Below, one piece after another: positions 1 to 9,139 of a stretch of DNA of 64,000 nt (position 1 is its first letter; each line of letters opens with the position of its first letter). The notes under the pieces were generated by a model. The model had not been told where the DNA came from. It did no database searches and saw only the letters and a program-made list of their open reading frames with translations. The position numbers and the translations under genes were made by a program. The stretch is from Rheinheimera maricola (GTDB lineage: Bacteria; Pseudomonadota; Gammaproteobacteria; Enterobacterales; Alteromonadaceae), in NCBI RefSeq assembly GCF_016918075.2, contig NZ_JAERPS020000001.1, positions 558,001-622,000 of the forward strand, in the 5' to 3' direction.

Positions 1-2633
1 TTGGACCAAGTGGCGTAGGTAAAACGCATTTAGCTTTACGGTACTCGAACGCACTTCGCACTATTGAACAAACCGGATACAATTTTATTGTTTATAACAT
101 GGAAAACTTCAGTGATGAGCGCGCAGCTTCATCGCTGGTTGGTGCGGGTATTCAATATACAGATACTTCTGCCGGAACCTTAACTTATAATGTTGCTCTG
201 GCACCTCGAAGTGTTATCTTGTTTGATGAAATCGAAAAAGCACACCCGAATGTTTTACAAACACTGCTAACACTAATCGATTCGGGAAAGCTAAGAGACG
301 AATCTACCCAGCGCATCGTCGATTTTTCACAATGTATTGTTATTTTTACCTCGAACTTAGGCCATACAACTTTTGACAAAGCTGAACATATAGGTGAGTT
401 GGATGTTTTTCAGGTTCTTCGGCAGGCAAAACTACCTAACACCAATACTGTACCGTTATCACCAGAGTTCGTTAACCGTTTAAGCGCCGGTGCTGCTATA
501 AGATTCAGGCACCTGAGCACGTCGAGCTTATTAGAAGTCGCTTCTGCGCAAGTTAAAGCATTGGATGCCGATGACGGCGGTATTCTTGACTATCAGCTCG
601 ATACTAGTTTTGCCGCCGCCATGGTATTTAGGCAACTACCATCGCCTTCTGTGCGGGGCTTCAAGGCCCAGGTAACATCTATGTTGTCAGAAGCCAAACA
701 AAAGCTTTTCGGATTGCCAGAATCGAGTTGTAATTTAGCAAAAATAAATAAGCTTAAAATTACCACTTGCCCCAGTTGTTTTAGCTTTGGAGTTAAGACA
801 GGCCTGATTGTGTGTATTGGTCAAAGAGACGATTCCACAGCATTTTTGCACTCTCAATTACCAAATTATAATTTTAATTTTGAGGGTTCTCTAAATTTCG
901 ATCAAAGGCCTGTTTATTCGAATAAAGTTGATGCAGTCGTGGTTAATGAAGCGACCTTATCACCAGCAGAAATTAAAGCACAGTTAACTCTTGTGCAGCG
1001 CTATTTCAAAACTCTGCCACTCGTTGTTATATCTACTAATTCTTGTGCTGAAGAGCAGTATGATGATATCTCATTGCATATTCGGCCAGACCAGCTGAAA
1101 AATACGGTATCTTATTTATCACTGTTATTAGCTACTGATCGAATAGTAAGAAGAGCTAAGCAAAAGCAGCACGCTTTTAATTACCAGTTAAATGTGAGCG
1201 AACTTGCAGAGGATGCGGTTACGTTAAGCATTGATCAGGCAGTTTTCAAACCGCTCATTTCTGTCAACCGGGCAGAAAACGGTGTGGTTGGTCTTTTGCG
1301 CGAACGACCAGATATTCGGTTGAAAGATGTTGTTGGCCTGCAAAGAGCAAAGTTGCAGCTTGAAAGAGTAGTTAACTGGTTAAAAAATCCCGACTTACTG
1401 TCGAGTCAGAATGTGGCCTTTCCTGCAGGAATGTTGCTTGCTGGACCACCAGGAACAGGAAAAACTATGCTTGCAAAAGCGTTGGCTGGCGAATGTGACT
1501 TGCCATTTATCAGCTTAAGTGTTGGAGATTTAATTAGCAGCTTACAAAATGGCACGGCAAGCAAAATTGACCAGGCGTTTAAAGAAGCTGCAGATATTGC
1601 GCCTTGTATTGTTTTTATCGATGAAATTGACACTATCGCATCAGCTAGAAAAGCAGGTGATATCAGTGGCAACAATGCAGTCAATACATTACTTACCCAT
1701 TTAGATGGCATCCAAAAAAGAGCTGAGCCAGTGTTTGTATTGGCTGCAACTAACTTTCCTGAAGCATTAGATCCTGCAGTTTTACGGGCTGGTCGGTTAG
1801 ATGAAGTCGTATACTGCGACTTACCTGATAAAGCAGCACGGCGTGATTTTTTAACTATTCTAGCCAAGAAATATAATTTGCAGCTTAGCCAAAGTGAAGT
1901 CATCAGCTTCGCCGACATGACAATAGGCATGAGTGGTGCGCAAATGGATAAAATTTTTCGTGATTATCTGTATTGTGCTTCGACAGAACGCCAAACAGAC
2001 AACCGTTCTATTGACTACAAACTGATGCGGCAGGCTATTGCTAATGTACTTTATGGTAGTGCCAAACCAACCAGCAGCTATTCAGAGCAGTCAAAAATTC
2101 AAACGGCCTGGCATGAAGCTGGACATTTACTGCTCTCGAAACTGTTACTGCCCCATCACTCCATCAATTTTGCAACCATCGAACCTCGCAATAAAAGCTT
2201 GGGCTTTGTTTCCCTTATGCGTGATGAAACTCAGGGGTCTATGACTGCAAGTGAGATAAGAGCTCAAATCGCCGTCGCTATGGCTGGCCGTGAGGCAGAG
2301 CGCTTGCAAAGCAGTGATTATGATGTGTCGGCTGGGGCATCTGGAGATATCAGAACTGCTACACGCTATGCAATTTTCGCCGTATGCGAGCTTGGTTTGG
2401 ATCCGGAATTTGGACAGTTAAATATTAAAGAACTGGATAATCGTATGATATCTTCTGATCTACAGCAACTCGCAGAATGCAGAATTAGATACTGGTTAAA
2501 TGAAGGACAACAAACAGCAGCGCAAATGCTTCAGCAGAACAAGGCGTTACTGAAAAACATTGCTGACGCCTTGATCGAGAGAGAGTCGTTATATCCAGAT
2601 GACATAAAACTGCTGTTCTCCAGTGCTGCCTAA
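1..2633 (+). CDS. ClpB-type AAA+ / FtsH-type AAA+ / M41 zinc protease fusion (5' partial)
   Basis: Open in frame from base 3, so the N-terminus lies outside the window; about 876 residues remain. The first module resembles the second AAA+ domain of ClpB/ClpA: Walker A GPSGVGKT (bases 3-26), Walker B ILFDEIEKAH, sensor-1 FTSN, and an arginine-finger segment PEFVNR. A roughly 200-residue alpha/beta linker follows. The second module is FtsH-like: Walker A GPPGTGKT (1443-1466), Walker B FIDEID, and the second-region-of-homology arginines in DPAVLRAGRLDE. The C-terminal part is an M41 peptidase with HEAGH (2112-2126) and the third zinc-ligand Asp in SAGASGDI (2346-2348), so the protease should be active. 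No membrane segment is visible, unlike FtsH. By family knowledge it would unfold and degrade proteins using ATP; its substrate is unknown. Base composition is richer in A/T than the core genes that follow. No close named family is recognised. Confidence 0.85.
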   Translation, partial: GPSGVGKTHLALRYSNALRTIEQTGYNFIVYNMENFSDERAASSLVGAGIQYTDTSAGTLTYNVALAPRSVILFDEIEKAHPNVLQTLLTLIDSGKLRDESTQRIVDFSQCIVIFTSNLGHTTFDKAEHIGELDVFQVLRQAKLPNTNTVPLSPEFVNRLSAGAAIRFRHLSTSSLLEVASAQVKALDADDGGILDYQLDTSFAAAMVFRQLPSPSVRGFKAQVTSMLSEAKQKLFGLPESSCNLAKINKLKITTCPSCFSFGVKTGLIVCIGQRDDSTAFLHSQLPNYNFNFEGSLNFDQRPVYSNKVDAVVVNEATLSPAEIKAQLTLVQRYFKTLPLVVISTNSCAEEQYDDISLHIRPDQLKNTVSYLSLLLATDRIVRRAKQKQHAFNYQLNVSELAEDAVTLSIDQAVFKPLISVNRAENGVVGLLRERPDIRLKDVVGLQRAKLQLERVVNWLKNPDLLSSQNVAFPAGMLLAGPPGTGKTMLAKALAGECDLPFISLSVGDLISSLQNGTASKIDQAFKEAADIAPCIVFIDEIDTIASARKAGDISGNNAVNTLLTHLDGIQKRAEPVFVLAATNFPEALDPAVLRAGRLDEVVYCDLPDKAARRDFLTILAKKYNLQLSQSEVISFADMTIGMSGAQMDKIFRDYLYCASTERQTDNRSIDYKLMRQAIANVLYGSAKPTSSYSEQSKIQTAWHEAGHLLLSKLLLPHHSINFATIEPRNKSLGFVSLMRDETQGSMTASEIRAQIAVAMAGREAERLQSSDYDVSAGASGDIRTATRYAIFAVCELGLDPEFGQLNIKELDNRMISSDLQQLAECRIRYWLNEGQQTAAQMLQQNKALLKNIADALIERESLYPDDIKLLFSSAA

Positions 2634-2691
2634 AGCTATTAAAAATACAAATTTAAAGCAGGTCTTACCATATTTTCTTTATTAATGGCGT

Positions 2692-3960
2692 TTAATTTTT
2701 CATTCTTAATTCAAAGAGTTCTGAAATTGCTGAATTATCGTTTAGCCAATAAGACAAATACTGACCACGCTCTGGTTTAATCAGAGCTTTTATATTTTTA
2801 TCATTGAAAAATGTCAAAATTTCTTTTGAGTATTTGCAGAAGTATGTCAGTTCTGTATGGTATTTTTCTATAGCTTTGTCGATCAGAGAAGTAAGCTCTT
2901 GACGTGAGAGTAAATTTCCATAGAGTTGAACAACCCCTTTTAAATATAAGTCTCTGACTTCAATCGGATCAACTTTATCAGAAAGGTGATTATATAGTTC
3001 AGAGATAATTTCAAGTTCACTTAAAATATGTGGCTCTTTCTCAAAGTCGTTTAATATGGCAGAAGAAAAACAAATTAGATCTACAGATGATAAAAATGAC
3101 AGAGTTTTTCCTGAGCTGATTATTTGTTTTTCAAATTTAGATCCATTGTTAAAGGGTTCAAATTTTAGTAGTGATATCTTTTTATGATGAAAATTATCAA
3201 CCATATTAAAAATGCAGGATAACGCATTGTTGAAGTTGCTATGTCGGCCTGAAGAAAACAAAAATTTAAGCTGCTCTGATTTAATTTTGAAAACAGATAT
3301 GACATTAATAAATTCTGATTTATCTATATTTGATTTGCAGAAGAAGCTTTTATTAAATTCTGAAGATATGACACTCGGCAGTATATTAGAGATTATTTTC
3401 ATGACTTCTGAGATCTCTAAAATATAACTTGAAAACTCTTCAGAAAAAATTTTACCCTCTTCTGATTCCATAAAGTTTAGGAATGACTTGTATTCGAGTG
3501 TATCAGTCTCAGAGTATGTATTGATGGGTTCGAAGTTAGACTTAATCTGATAAAAACACTTCTCAAAAGCTTTACTCTTTTCAATAAAATTTACTAAATT
3601 TGTAGACAAGCTAATTAGTTCTTCAGTATTTTTCTTGAAAGATAAAACGCTCTCTAATTCATTTTTGACTAAAGTATCTACAGTCTGCTCTAGCTTAGAG
3701 AATGTGTTTCTGCTCTCTATACTCAGAGCCCTATCTGCAATGACCATAGCTGTAAATGCTCCACCGACCGCCACAGCAATACCAAGCGTAGCAGTTGAAA
3801 CATCTGATACAAAAGACCATTTATCTGAATGCAATCCAATTAATGGAAATAAATGCCCGTCTGAAATGTATAAAAAAAATAAAAATGACAAAATAAGAAA
3901 AAATGTAGTGTATATTATAAAGTATGTCGGGTAACTTATTGTTTTTAAAATATTTTTCAT
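2692..3960 (-). CDS. Two-TM membrane protein with long cytoplasmic domain, unknown function
   Basis: Not recognised. The 422-residue protein has two hydrophobic segments near the N-terminus (about residues 12-31 and 55-72). A polar, partly coiled-coil region follows that is rich in Ser, Glu and Lys. The plan of TM, short loop, TM, then a large helical domain is shared by putative abortive-infection (putAbiC-like) proteins, but I see no diagnostic motif and rate that likeness as weak. Its ATG overlaps the stop of the upstream gene (ATGA at 3957-3960), so the two are almost certainly translated together. It converges on the AAA+/protease gene with a 58-base gap. Very AT-rich with many rare-type codons, indicating recent acquisition. 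Confidence 0.75.
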   Translation of the reverse strand: MKNILKTISYPTYFIIYTTFFLILSFLFFLYISDGHLFPLIGLHSDKWSFVSDVSTATLGIAVAVGGAFTAMVIADRALSIESRNTFSKLEQTVDTLVKNELESVLSFKKNTEELISLSTNLVNFIEKSKAFEKCFYQIKSNFEPINTYSETDTLEYKSFLNFMESEEGKIFSEEFSSYILEISEVMKIISNILPSVISSEFNKSFFCKSNIDKSEFINVISVFKIKSEQLKFLFSSGRHSNFNNALSCIFNMVDNFHHKKISLLKFEPFNNGSKFEKQIISSGKTLSFLSSVDLICFSSAILNDFEKEPHILSELEIISELYNHLSDKVDPIEVRDLYLKGVVQLYGNLLSRQELTSLIDKAIEKYHTELTYFCKYSKEILTFFNDKNIKALIKPERGQYLSYWLNDNSAISELFELRMKN

Positions 3961-4505
3961 ATTTCGTGCTCTCCCTGCTTAAAAAAGCTTTCAAGGAATT
4001 CGTGGTATAATTTGGGGAGATAAAAATACGAGCTATCACTGCATTTTTCTGAATCGAAATAAACTCTTATTTCAATTAGCCAAGTGTTTCTATTGTTTGA
4101 TGAGTTATTTTCATTTGCCATGAAAATAACTTTGGCTATCTCGCTTATATTTTTTATTGTTCCAGAGCATTCAAGCCGACTGTATTTTTGGCTTTCGTCG
4201 TTTTCCTCAATGAAATTGAAATGTTTTTTCATCTTTGAGAAGAAATCTTCTATGGTCCAAAAATCGCTTCTTCCTTCTCTAGGCTCAGGATCTAATTCAA
4301 ACCTGTAATCAACATCATTTAGCTCATCCCCCCAATCGCCGTTTAAGTCAATAGCAAAATTATACATTCTTGCACCAAGGGAGTTTATGAAAATTTCCGT
4401 TTGTATACTGTATCTGAATCTGAAGTAATCAAGAATTTTACTTACCCGACATTTACTACCCAGTGTTGCATATAGCAGAGAGGGAAACGAGTCATTATTT
4501 CTCAA
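3957..4505 (-). CDS. Hypothetical soluble protein, first gene of a two-gene operon
   Basis: A 182-residue acidic protein with no signal peptide or membrane segment and no family that I recognise. The start is a TTG at 4503-4505, chosen because a GAGG Shine-Dalgarno sits about seven bases upstream; the next in-frame ATG lies about 46 residues in. The sequence has many aromatic residues and ends in a Lys/Glu-rich helix. It is coupled to the following two-TM protein by a four-base ATGA overlap, so the two probably act together. Composition is AT-rich like its partner. Function unknown. Confidence 0.7.
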   Translation of the reverse strand: MRNNDSFPSLLYATLGSKCRVSKILDYFRFRYSIQTEIFINSLGARMYNFAIDLNGDWGDELNDVDYRFELDPEPREGRSDFWTIEDFFSKMKKHFNFIEENDESQKYSRLECSGTIKNISEIAKVIFMANENNSSNNRNTWLIEIRVYFDSEKCSDSSYFYLPKLYHEFLESFFKQGEHEI

Positions 4506-4612
4506 AGTTAATCCTCAACGATAAAACTAATAAGTTACTAACCTAGAAGAAAAAAAGCAATATGTATAGATGGCTACTATAACGCTTAATAAATGACAAC
4601 CAACAATAACAA

Positions 4613-4629
4613 AGCCCGCGATGCGGGCT
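4613..4629 (-). terminator. Rho-independent-like terminator of purC
   Basis: A perfect seven-base stem (AGCCCGC / GCGGGCT) with a three-base loop lies downstream of purC on the minus strand. It is followed on that strand by a T-rich stretch (TTTGTTATTGTTGG). Confidence 0.7.
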
Positions 4630-4632
4630 CTG

Positions 4633-4660
4633 TTGAGTGTTGAGTATTGAGTATTGAGCT
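4633..4660. repeat. Four tandem 7-mers (TTGAGTN)
   Basis: Four head-to-tail copies of a heptamer, TTGAGTG, TTGAGTA, TTGAGTA, TTGAGCT, fill the space between the purC stop codon and its terminator hairpin. Probably slippage-derived; no function is evident. Confidence 0.8.
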
Positions 4661-4661
4661 C

Positions 4662-5768
4662 TTAGTGGTTAATTAAGCCGTAGTGCTTATCCAGCACGGC
4701 AATAATTTCCTCTTTCGGGTTGGCCGACAGCTCAATCTTTTTACCAATAACTTTTTCCGCTATACCCAAATAGGTGCGGGAGATATCCAGCATTACTTGT
4801 GTGGGCAGGGCGTTGTCACGTGCTAAGGCCGCGCGCTCTGACATGCGATCTTTATTTAGCAGAATATCCGGCTCGGGGAAATTATTTAGCAGCCATTGCC
4901 TAAAGCCTTCTTTTGACTGCTCGACAATCTTGCCACTGCGCCAGCTTTCGCCATCCCAAATACGTGAACTGTCTGGTGTGCCAACTTCATCCATATAAAT
5001 CAGTTTGCTTTGGCCTGTGGCATCTTTAACGTAGCCAAACTCAAATTTGGTATCGACAAACATCTGGTCCAGTTTGGCCAGCGCATCGCTGATTACGCCG
5101 AAGCCTTGTTTTAAAAGCTTTTCGTATAAATCGATATCTGATACTTGCTCAAAACCAAAGGCAGCGCTGTGACGTTCGATATCAGCACGGGAAATATTCA
5201 CATCATCGGCTTCCGGTACGCCGTCTAATCCGCTCAGAATACCTTTGGTTGAGGGCGTAATTAAAATCTGAGGCAGCTTTTGGTCTTTTTGCAGCCCTTC
5301 CGGAAGGGTAATACCGCAAAACTCCCGCTCACCTTTGCTGTAAGCGCGCCACATTGAACCGGTAATATATTGGCGGGCAATGGCCTCAATTTTAACTGGC
5401 CGGGCTTTTTGTACTATCCACACCAGCGGGTGCGGGATATCCAGAATATGGCTGTCAGCCAACCCATGTTGTTTAAACAATGAGAACCAGTGGTTGGAAA
5501 TTGCATTTAACGCCGCACCTTTGCCCGGCACGCCGTTTAAGTTGTTTTCACCATGCCAAATGCAGTCGAAGGCGGAGATACGATCGCTAATAACCATAAT
5601 GGCCAGCGGCGTATCGGCGGCAACCGGGTAGTTTTTCTCGCGGATAAGCCTGGCGCTGTCTGCCGTGGTTAACCAATAAACGCTGCGCACTTTGCCGGAG
5701 TGGACCGGTAAATCTGTACGAATTGGCAAGTCGTCATTGACTGCCAAAACCTGAGTTGCAAGAGTCAT
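4662..5768 (-). CDS. purC: Phosphoribosylaminoimidazole-succinocarboxamide synthase (SAICAR synthetase)
   Basis: Catalyses ATP-dependent condensation of CAIR with aspartate to SAICAR in de novo purine synthesis, in the cytoplasm. The 368-residue length matches the long bacterial form found in Vibrio- and Shewanella-like bacteria rather than the roughly 240-residue E. coli form. Recognisable elements are HSGKVRSVY near the N-terminus (nucleotide-binding loop), [10 protein letters not shown], the [12 protein letters not shown] block, and KFEFGYV followed by [13 protein letters not shown] place the start at the ATG at 5766-5768 rather than the GTG two codons earlier, because an AGAAG-type ribosome site fits it. 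Monocistronic, with its own terminator downstream. Confidence 0.96.
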   Translation of the reverse strand: MTLATQVLAVNDDLPIRTDLPVHSGKVRSVYWLTTADSARLIREKNYPVAADTPLAIMVISDRISAFDCIWHGENNLNGVPGKGAALNAISNHWFSLFKQHGLADSHILDIPHPLVWIVQKARPVKIEAIARQYITGSMWRAYSKGEREFCGITLPEGLQKDQKLPQILITPSTKGILSGLDGVPEADDVNISRADIERHSAAFGFEQVSDIDLYEKLLKQGFGVISDALAKLDQMFVDTKFEFGYVKDATGQSKLIYMDEVGTPDSSRIWDGESWRSGKIVEQSKEGFRQWLLNNFPEPDILLNKDRMSERAALARDNALPTQVMLDISRTYLGIAEKVIGKKIELSANPKEEIIAVLDKHYGLINH

Positions 5769-6006
5769 CTTCACTTCTTCTGAGGCTGAGAAAAGGCGCG
5801 CAGAGTGTAGCAGAATCTGCGGCGTAACTGAATCTGTCTGTACAGCTTATCGTGATGGGGTAGCTGGTAGTAGGTTGGGCCGGTCCAGAAATACTGTAAC
5901 CTTTGTAACTAAGCGTAACCAACTGTTTTTAATAGTAAACTGCCATAGCTAAAGCTGCGGTTAGTCCGTACTCTGAGCCGGTCTTTTTATCCTCAGGAAT
6001 TTTCAG

Positions 6007-7323
6007 ATGAAACCAGTTTATTTAGCACCCCTGCTCGCACTTAGCAGTATTTTAATCTTAGCGGGCTGTGGCGGTAGTAGCAGCAATAGCAGTGCAACAG
6101 CAGAAACGTATTTGCAGTTTTATAACGGTGCAGCAAATAGTGGCAATACGTCATTAAAAGCCGGTGATATTGCAATTGGTACTGCTGTGTACGGTGATGT
6201 CAGTGCGCTGGTGGCGATAAAGCCAGACAGTTATAGCCTGGAATTAACTGACGTGGTAACGGCCGAAGACTTATTAACCGAAGATATGGCACTGGCAGAA
6301 GGGAAGAAAACCCTGTTTATTCTGACACAGCAAGAAGACCAGCTGGATTATCTTAGCTTGAGTTTTACCCGCGATGATGGCCTGGAAAATCAGTTCAAGT
6401 TGCATCTGGCTAATTTATCAGCCGAAAATCCTCAGCTGGATGTTTATATGAGCGCTGAGAATAAAGGCTTTGCCGATGCCGAGCTATTAGATGCGTTAGC
6501 GTTTCAGGAAATAAGCTCAATTAGCGCTGCAAAAGACATTGGTAAGTTTAATCTGTATCTTACCGCCGCGGGCACAACCACACCGCTGTTTGTGGCCAAC
6601 AGCGTTAATTTTGCTTATGCCAACCACTATGTACTGATTGTGCGCGACAAACACGGCCCTATCGCCGAGCAATTGTCAGTCGATGTGGTATTGAATTCGT
6701 CTACGGTCACCGCTTATGACCATGCTGATGCTCAAGCACAATTCCGCTTGTATAACAGCTTGGCGCAACCTGTTAACGTTGAGATTGATAATCAGCAGCT
6801 TACAACACTGGCGCCGAGCGGTTTTAGCAACTATTTGCCGTTAAACAAAGGTGATTACAGCTTGTCTCTGCGTACAGCAGATGATCAGTTATTACTAAAC
6901 AGCGCCCTGTTAAGTCTGGTGGCTGGCGATAGCAAAGCTGTACTTGTTTATGCGAATGAGCAGCAGCAAGTTGAAGCCTTAAGCATTGCTGAAGCTGATG
7001 CACCGCAGTTAAAGGCCCATGATATCAGCGTGGCTAACCTGGCGGCCGATTTTGACAAACTGCACTTTTACTTTGTGCGTCAGAACGAGACTATTTCGAA
7101 TGCGCGTTACAGTGTTAAAAACCTGGCGTTTAAAAAACAACAAAGCTTGAATCTGCCAAAAGACTACTATGCTATTTCATTGGTGCATGTAGCGGAAAAT
7201 GGCAGCACCACTTTACTGGATAAAACCGCTAGTATGATGTTGGAACCAGGTAAACATTACATGTTGCTGGCAGAACAAGATGATGCTGCGCCATCTGGCT
7301 ACAAGCTAAAGCTGGTGCATTAA
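6007..7323 (+). CDS. DUF4397-like lipoprotein
   Basis: A 438-residue exported lipoprotein: short basic start, hydrophobic segment, and lipobox LAGC with the lipidated Cys at residue 21, followed by a Gly/Ser spacer. The remainder consists of beta-rich segments of similar pattern (phrases like FRLYNSLAQPVNVEID and YLQFYNGAANSGN) as in DUF4397 proteins, which are secreted or surface-exposed with unknown function. AGGA precedes the ATG at a normal distance. It converges on fadL with a shared hairpin terminator in between. Confidence 0.8.
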   Translation: MKPVYLAPLLALSSILILAGCGGSSSNSSATAETYLQFYNGAANSGNTSLKAGDIAIGTAVYGDVSALVAIKPDSYSLELTDVVTAEDLLTEDMALAEGKKTLFILTQQEDQLDYLSLSFTRDDGLENQFKLHLANLSAENPQLDVYMSAENKGFADAELLDALAFQEISSISAAKDIGKFNLYLTAAGTTTPLFVANSVNFAYANHYVLIVRDKHGPIAEQLSVDVVLNSSTVTAYDHADAQAQFRLYNSLAQPVNVEIDNQQLTTLAPSGFSNYLPLNKGDYSLSLRTADDQLLLNSALLSLVAGDSKAVLVYANEQQQVEALSIAEADAPQLKAHDISVANLAADFDKLHFYFVRQNETISNARYSVKNLAFKKQQSLNLPKDYYAISLVHVAENGSTTLLDKTASMMLEPGKHYMLLAEQDDAAPSGYKLKLVH

Positions 7324-7343
7324 GTTTTAGCACGTATGAAAAA

Positions 7344-7365
7344 GGCGATCTCCGGATCGCCTTTT
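7344..7365. terminator. Bidirectional terminator between the DUF4397 gene and fadL
   Basis: Perfect stem GGCGATC / GATCGCC with a TCCG loop, flanked by AAAA on the left and TTTT on the right. It can therefore end transcription from both convergent genes. Confidence 0.8.
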
Positions 7366-7386
7366 GCGTTTTATCCTCAAGCGGGT

Positions 7387-8856
7387 TTAGAAGCTGTAAT
7401 TAGCCTGTATGGCTAACAGCTGGCCTTTATTACTGTATTGGCCCTGAAAACCACTGTTGTAAAGCGGCTGATCTTGCACATTGTATTCACGCTCATTCAC
7501 GCTGATATCGCCGGTAAACAGATAGCCGTAGGCGAAGTCCAGACTTAATGTGTTACTTAATTGCCAGTTGGCACCTACCGTTAACCAGACCCGGTGATCG
7601 GTGGGGATGCGGGCAGTTTTATGGCTTTGGCCAATCGGGTTTTCGTCATAGGCCACACCGGCTTTTAATGTTAAATCAGCTTGGTATACATAGGTCGTAC
7701 CAAGTGCGAATGACCAGCTGTTTTGCCAGTATTCCGGAATATAACCAATGTAACCTTCACTGTTCAGGTTGGGGGGCAATTGTGTATTTAAAGAAATGCT
7801 TGGGTTGATGTCATTGCTTACAATATCAATGCTTTGAAACTCGCTCCATTGAGTCCAGGCGGCACTGAATTGTACTGATAATGCTGTTGTAATCTGTTGA
7901 TCCAAACTAAACGCGGCGCTGGCCGGCGTAGTTAAATCTAGTTGGCTGGCTTCTACTAAACGGTCATTGGCGGCCAGTTTGCCGCTGCGTAAATCAATTG
8001 CCGGCAGGTTAGGTGCTACTACAGCAAAATTTGGGTTACCGGCTACATTAGCGCCGGTAATAGGCGTATTGGTAATAATAGAATCGCCTTTTAGCGTGTA
8101 ACGTACTGCCGAGTGCCAGGTTAATGCCAGCCGCGTACCTTTTACCGGTTCGCCATGAATACCTAAGGTATAACCAAAGGCAATATCATCACCTTCAACT
8201 TCGTAGTGGCTGTTGCAGTAGGCATCGTTGTATACCGGCATGCCAAACATGGCATTGGTAGTAGCTTCGCCTAGCTCACATAAACCACTGTGATCTTTAA
8301 ATTTTGATAGGGTACCTTCAGCATGGTTTAACGAGATACCGGCGCCTAGCGACCACTTGTCATTTAGCTTGTACGCCAGTGCAGGCTGCAAGCTTAATAC
8401 TTGTACTGCGGTTTCATCTGCAAAGTAACGGCCAACAAAATCGTCGTTGTAATCTGACGACAAGCCGAACGGCACATAAAAACCGATACCCCAGCTTAAT
8501 TTTTCTGACATTTTATTGGCGTAAAACACAAAAGGTACCAGCTCATTCAAACTATTTGCGCCTTCACTGCGACCAACTACCGACTGGCCGTTAGCGCTTT
8601 GTGCTGTTGCGTTACGGTAATTGGTTTTTGCGCTGATAAGGTTTAAGCCGCCGGACAATTGTGCACCGTCCAGTTCGGTTAGGGCGGCAGGGTTGGAATA
8701 CACCAGGCTGGCATCAGTAACCTGAGCGCCACGGCCGGCATAGGCATTACCTATGCTACTGACAGATTGTTCAAATAATTTATAGCCTTCAGCGTGCGCC
8801 GACACACCACAAAGGCTGCAGATAACGGCGAGAGACACGGCAGTTTTTCGAAACAT
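7387..8856 (-). CDS. fadL: FadL/OmpP1/TodX-family outer membrane long-chain fatty acid transporter
   Basis: An outer membrane beta-barrel that takes up long-chain fatty acids and other hydrophobic compounds. After a cleavable signal peptide (processed after the AHA of VSAHA), the mature protein starts EGYKLFEQSVSSIGNAYAGR. It continues into the SNPAALT block, the N-terminal hatch signature of FadL. About 490 residues, ending in aromatic Phe as barrel proteins do (YSF). Two in-frame ATGs lie six bases apart; the second (8854-8856) is preferred because AGGG lies about seven bases before it and only one base before the first. The paired positions of two cysteines suggest an extracellular loop disulfide. 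Confidence 0.92.
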   Translation of the reverse strand: MFRKTAVSLAVICSLCGVSAHAEGYKLFEQSVSSIGNAYAGRGAQVTDASLVYSNPAALTELDGAQLSGGLNLISAKTNYRNATAQSANGQSVVGRSEGANSLNELVPFVFYANKMSEKLSWGIGFYVPFGLSSDYNDDFVGRYFADETAVQVLSLQPALAYKLNDKWSLGAGISLNHAEGTLSKFKDHSGLCELGEATTNAMFGMPVYNDAYCNSHYEVEGDDIAFGYTLGIHGEPVKGTRLALTWHSAVRYTLKGDSIITNTPITGANVAGNPNFAVVAPNLPAIDLRSGKLAANDRLVEASQLDLTTPASAAFSLDQQITTALSVQFSAAWTQWSEFQSIDIVSNDINPSISLNTQLPPNLNSEGYIGYIPEYWQNSWSFALGTTYVYQADLTLKAGVAYDENPIGQSHKTARIPTDHRVWLTVGANWQLSNTLSLDFAYGYLFTGDISVNEREYNVQDQPLYNSGFQGQYSNKGQLLAIQANYSF

Positions 8857-9022
8857 ATACATACCCTGTTGAATGTAAAAGCGGCAGTATAAAGAGGTTA
8901 AACGTTAGAGTATAGGCTCTAAAATCTAACTGCTGATTGTTTGGCCGTTATAACAATAGGGTTTATCACCAATAGTTAGTGTTTTTGACTAAGTTAAACG
9001 AGCGATTACTATGGGTTGAAAA

Positions 9023-9139
9023 ATGAATTTATTCTATCTTGTTGAAATTATTCATGAATTAATGATTTTAATGGCTGGCATGGCAGCTGCATTAGTAATG
9101 TTAACTTGCTCAGTTTTTTGTTTTCCAAAGGATGAATGA
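9023..9139 (+). CDS. Possible small single-TM protein upstream of an RND operon
   Basis: A 38-codon ORF encoding a peptide with one hydrophobic stretch (about residues 13-34) and a short acidic tail (PKDE). Its stop TGA overlaps the ATG of the following adaptor gene, an arrangement typical of translational coupling. The ribosome site is weak (GGTTGAAAA). Small membrane peptides are known to modulate RND pumps (AcrZ), but I see no sequence likeness to AcrZ. It may instead be a leader or a chance ORF. Confidence 0.35.
   Translation: MNLFYLVEIIHELMILMAGMAAALVMLTCSVFCFPKDE

Noticed and set aside
1406-1930. Minus-strand open frame of 174 codons
   Set aside because: It is the antisense shadow of the FtsH-like AAA+ module, whose motifs on the plus strand are unmistakable; no ribosome site or protein-like features.
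1-4505. Treating the protease fusion and the two minus-strand genes as a single operon
   Set aside because: They are convergent and have separate promoters; any joint function rests only on proximity and shared AT-rich composition.
4633-4660. Tandem TTGAGTN units as a CRISPR-like array
   Set aside because: Seven-base units without spacers; simple slippage repeat.
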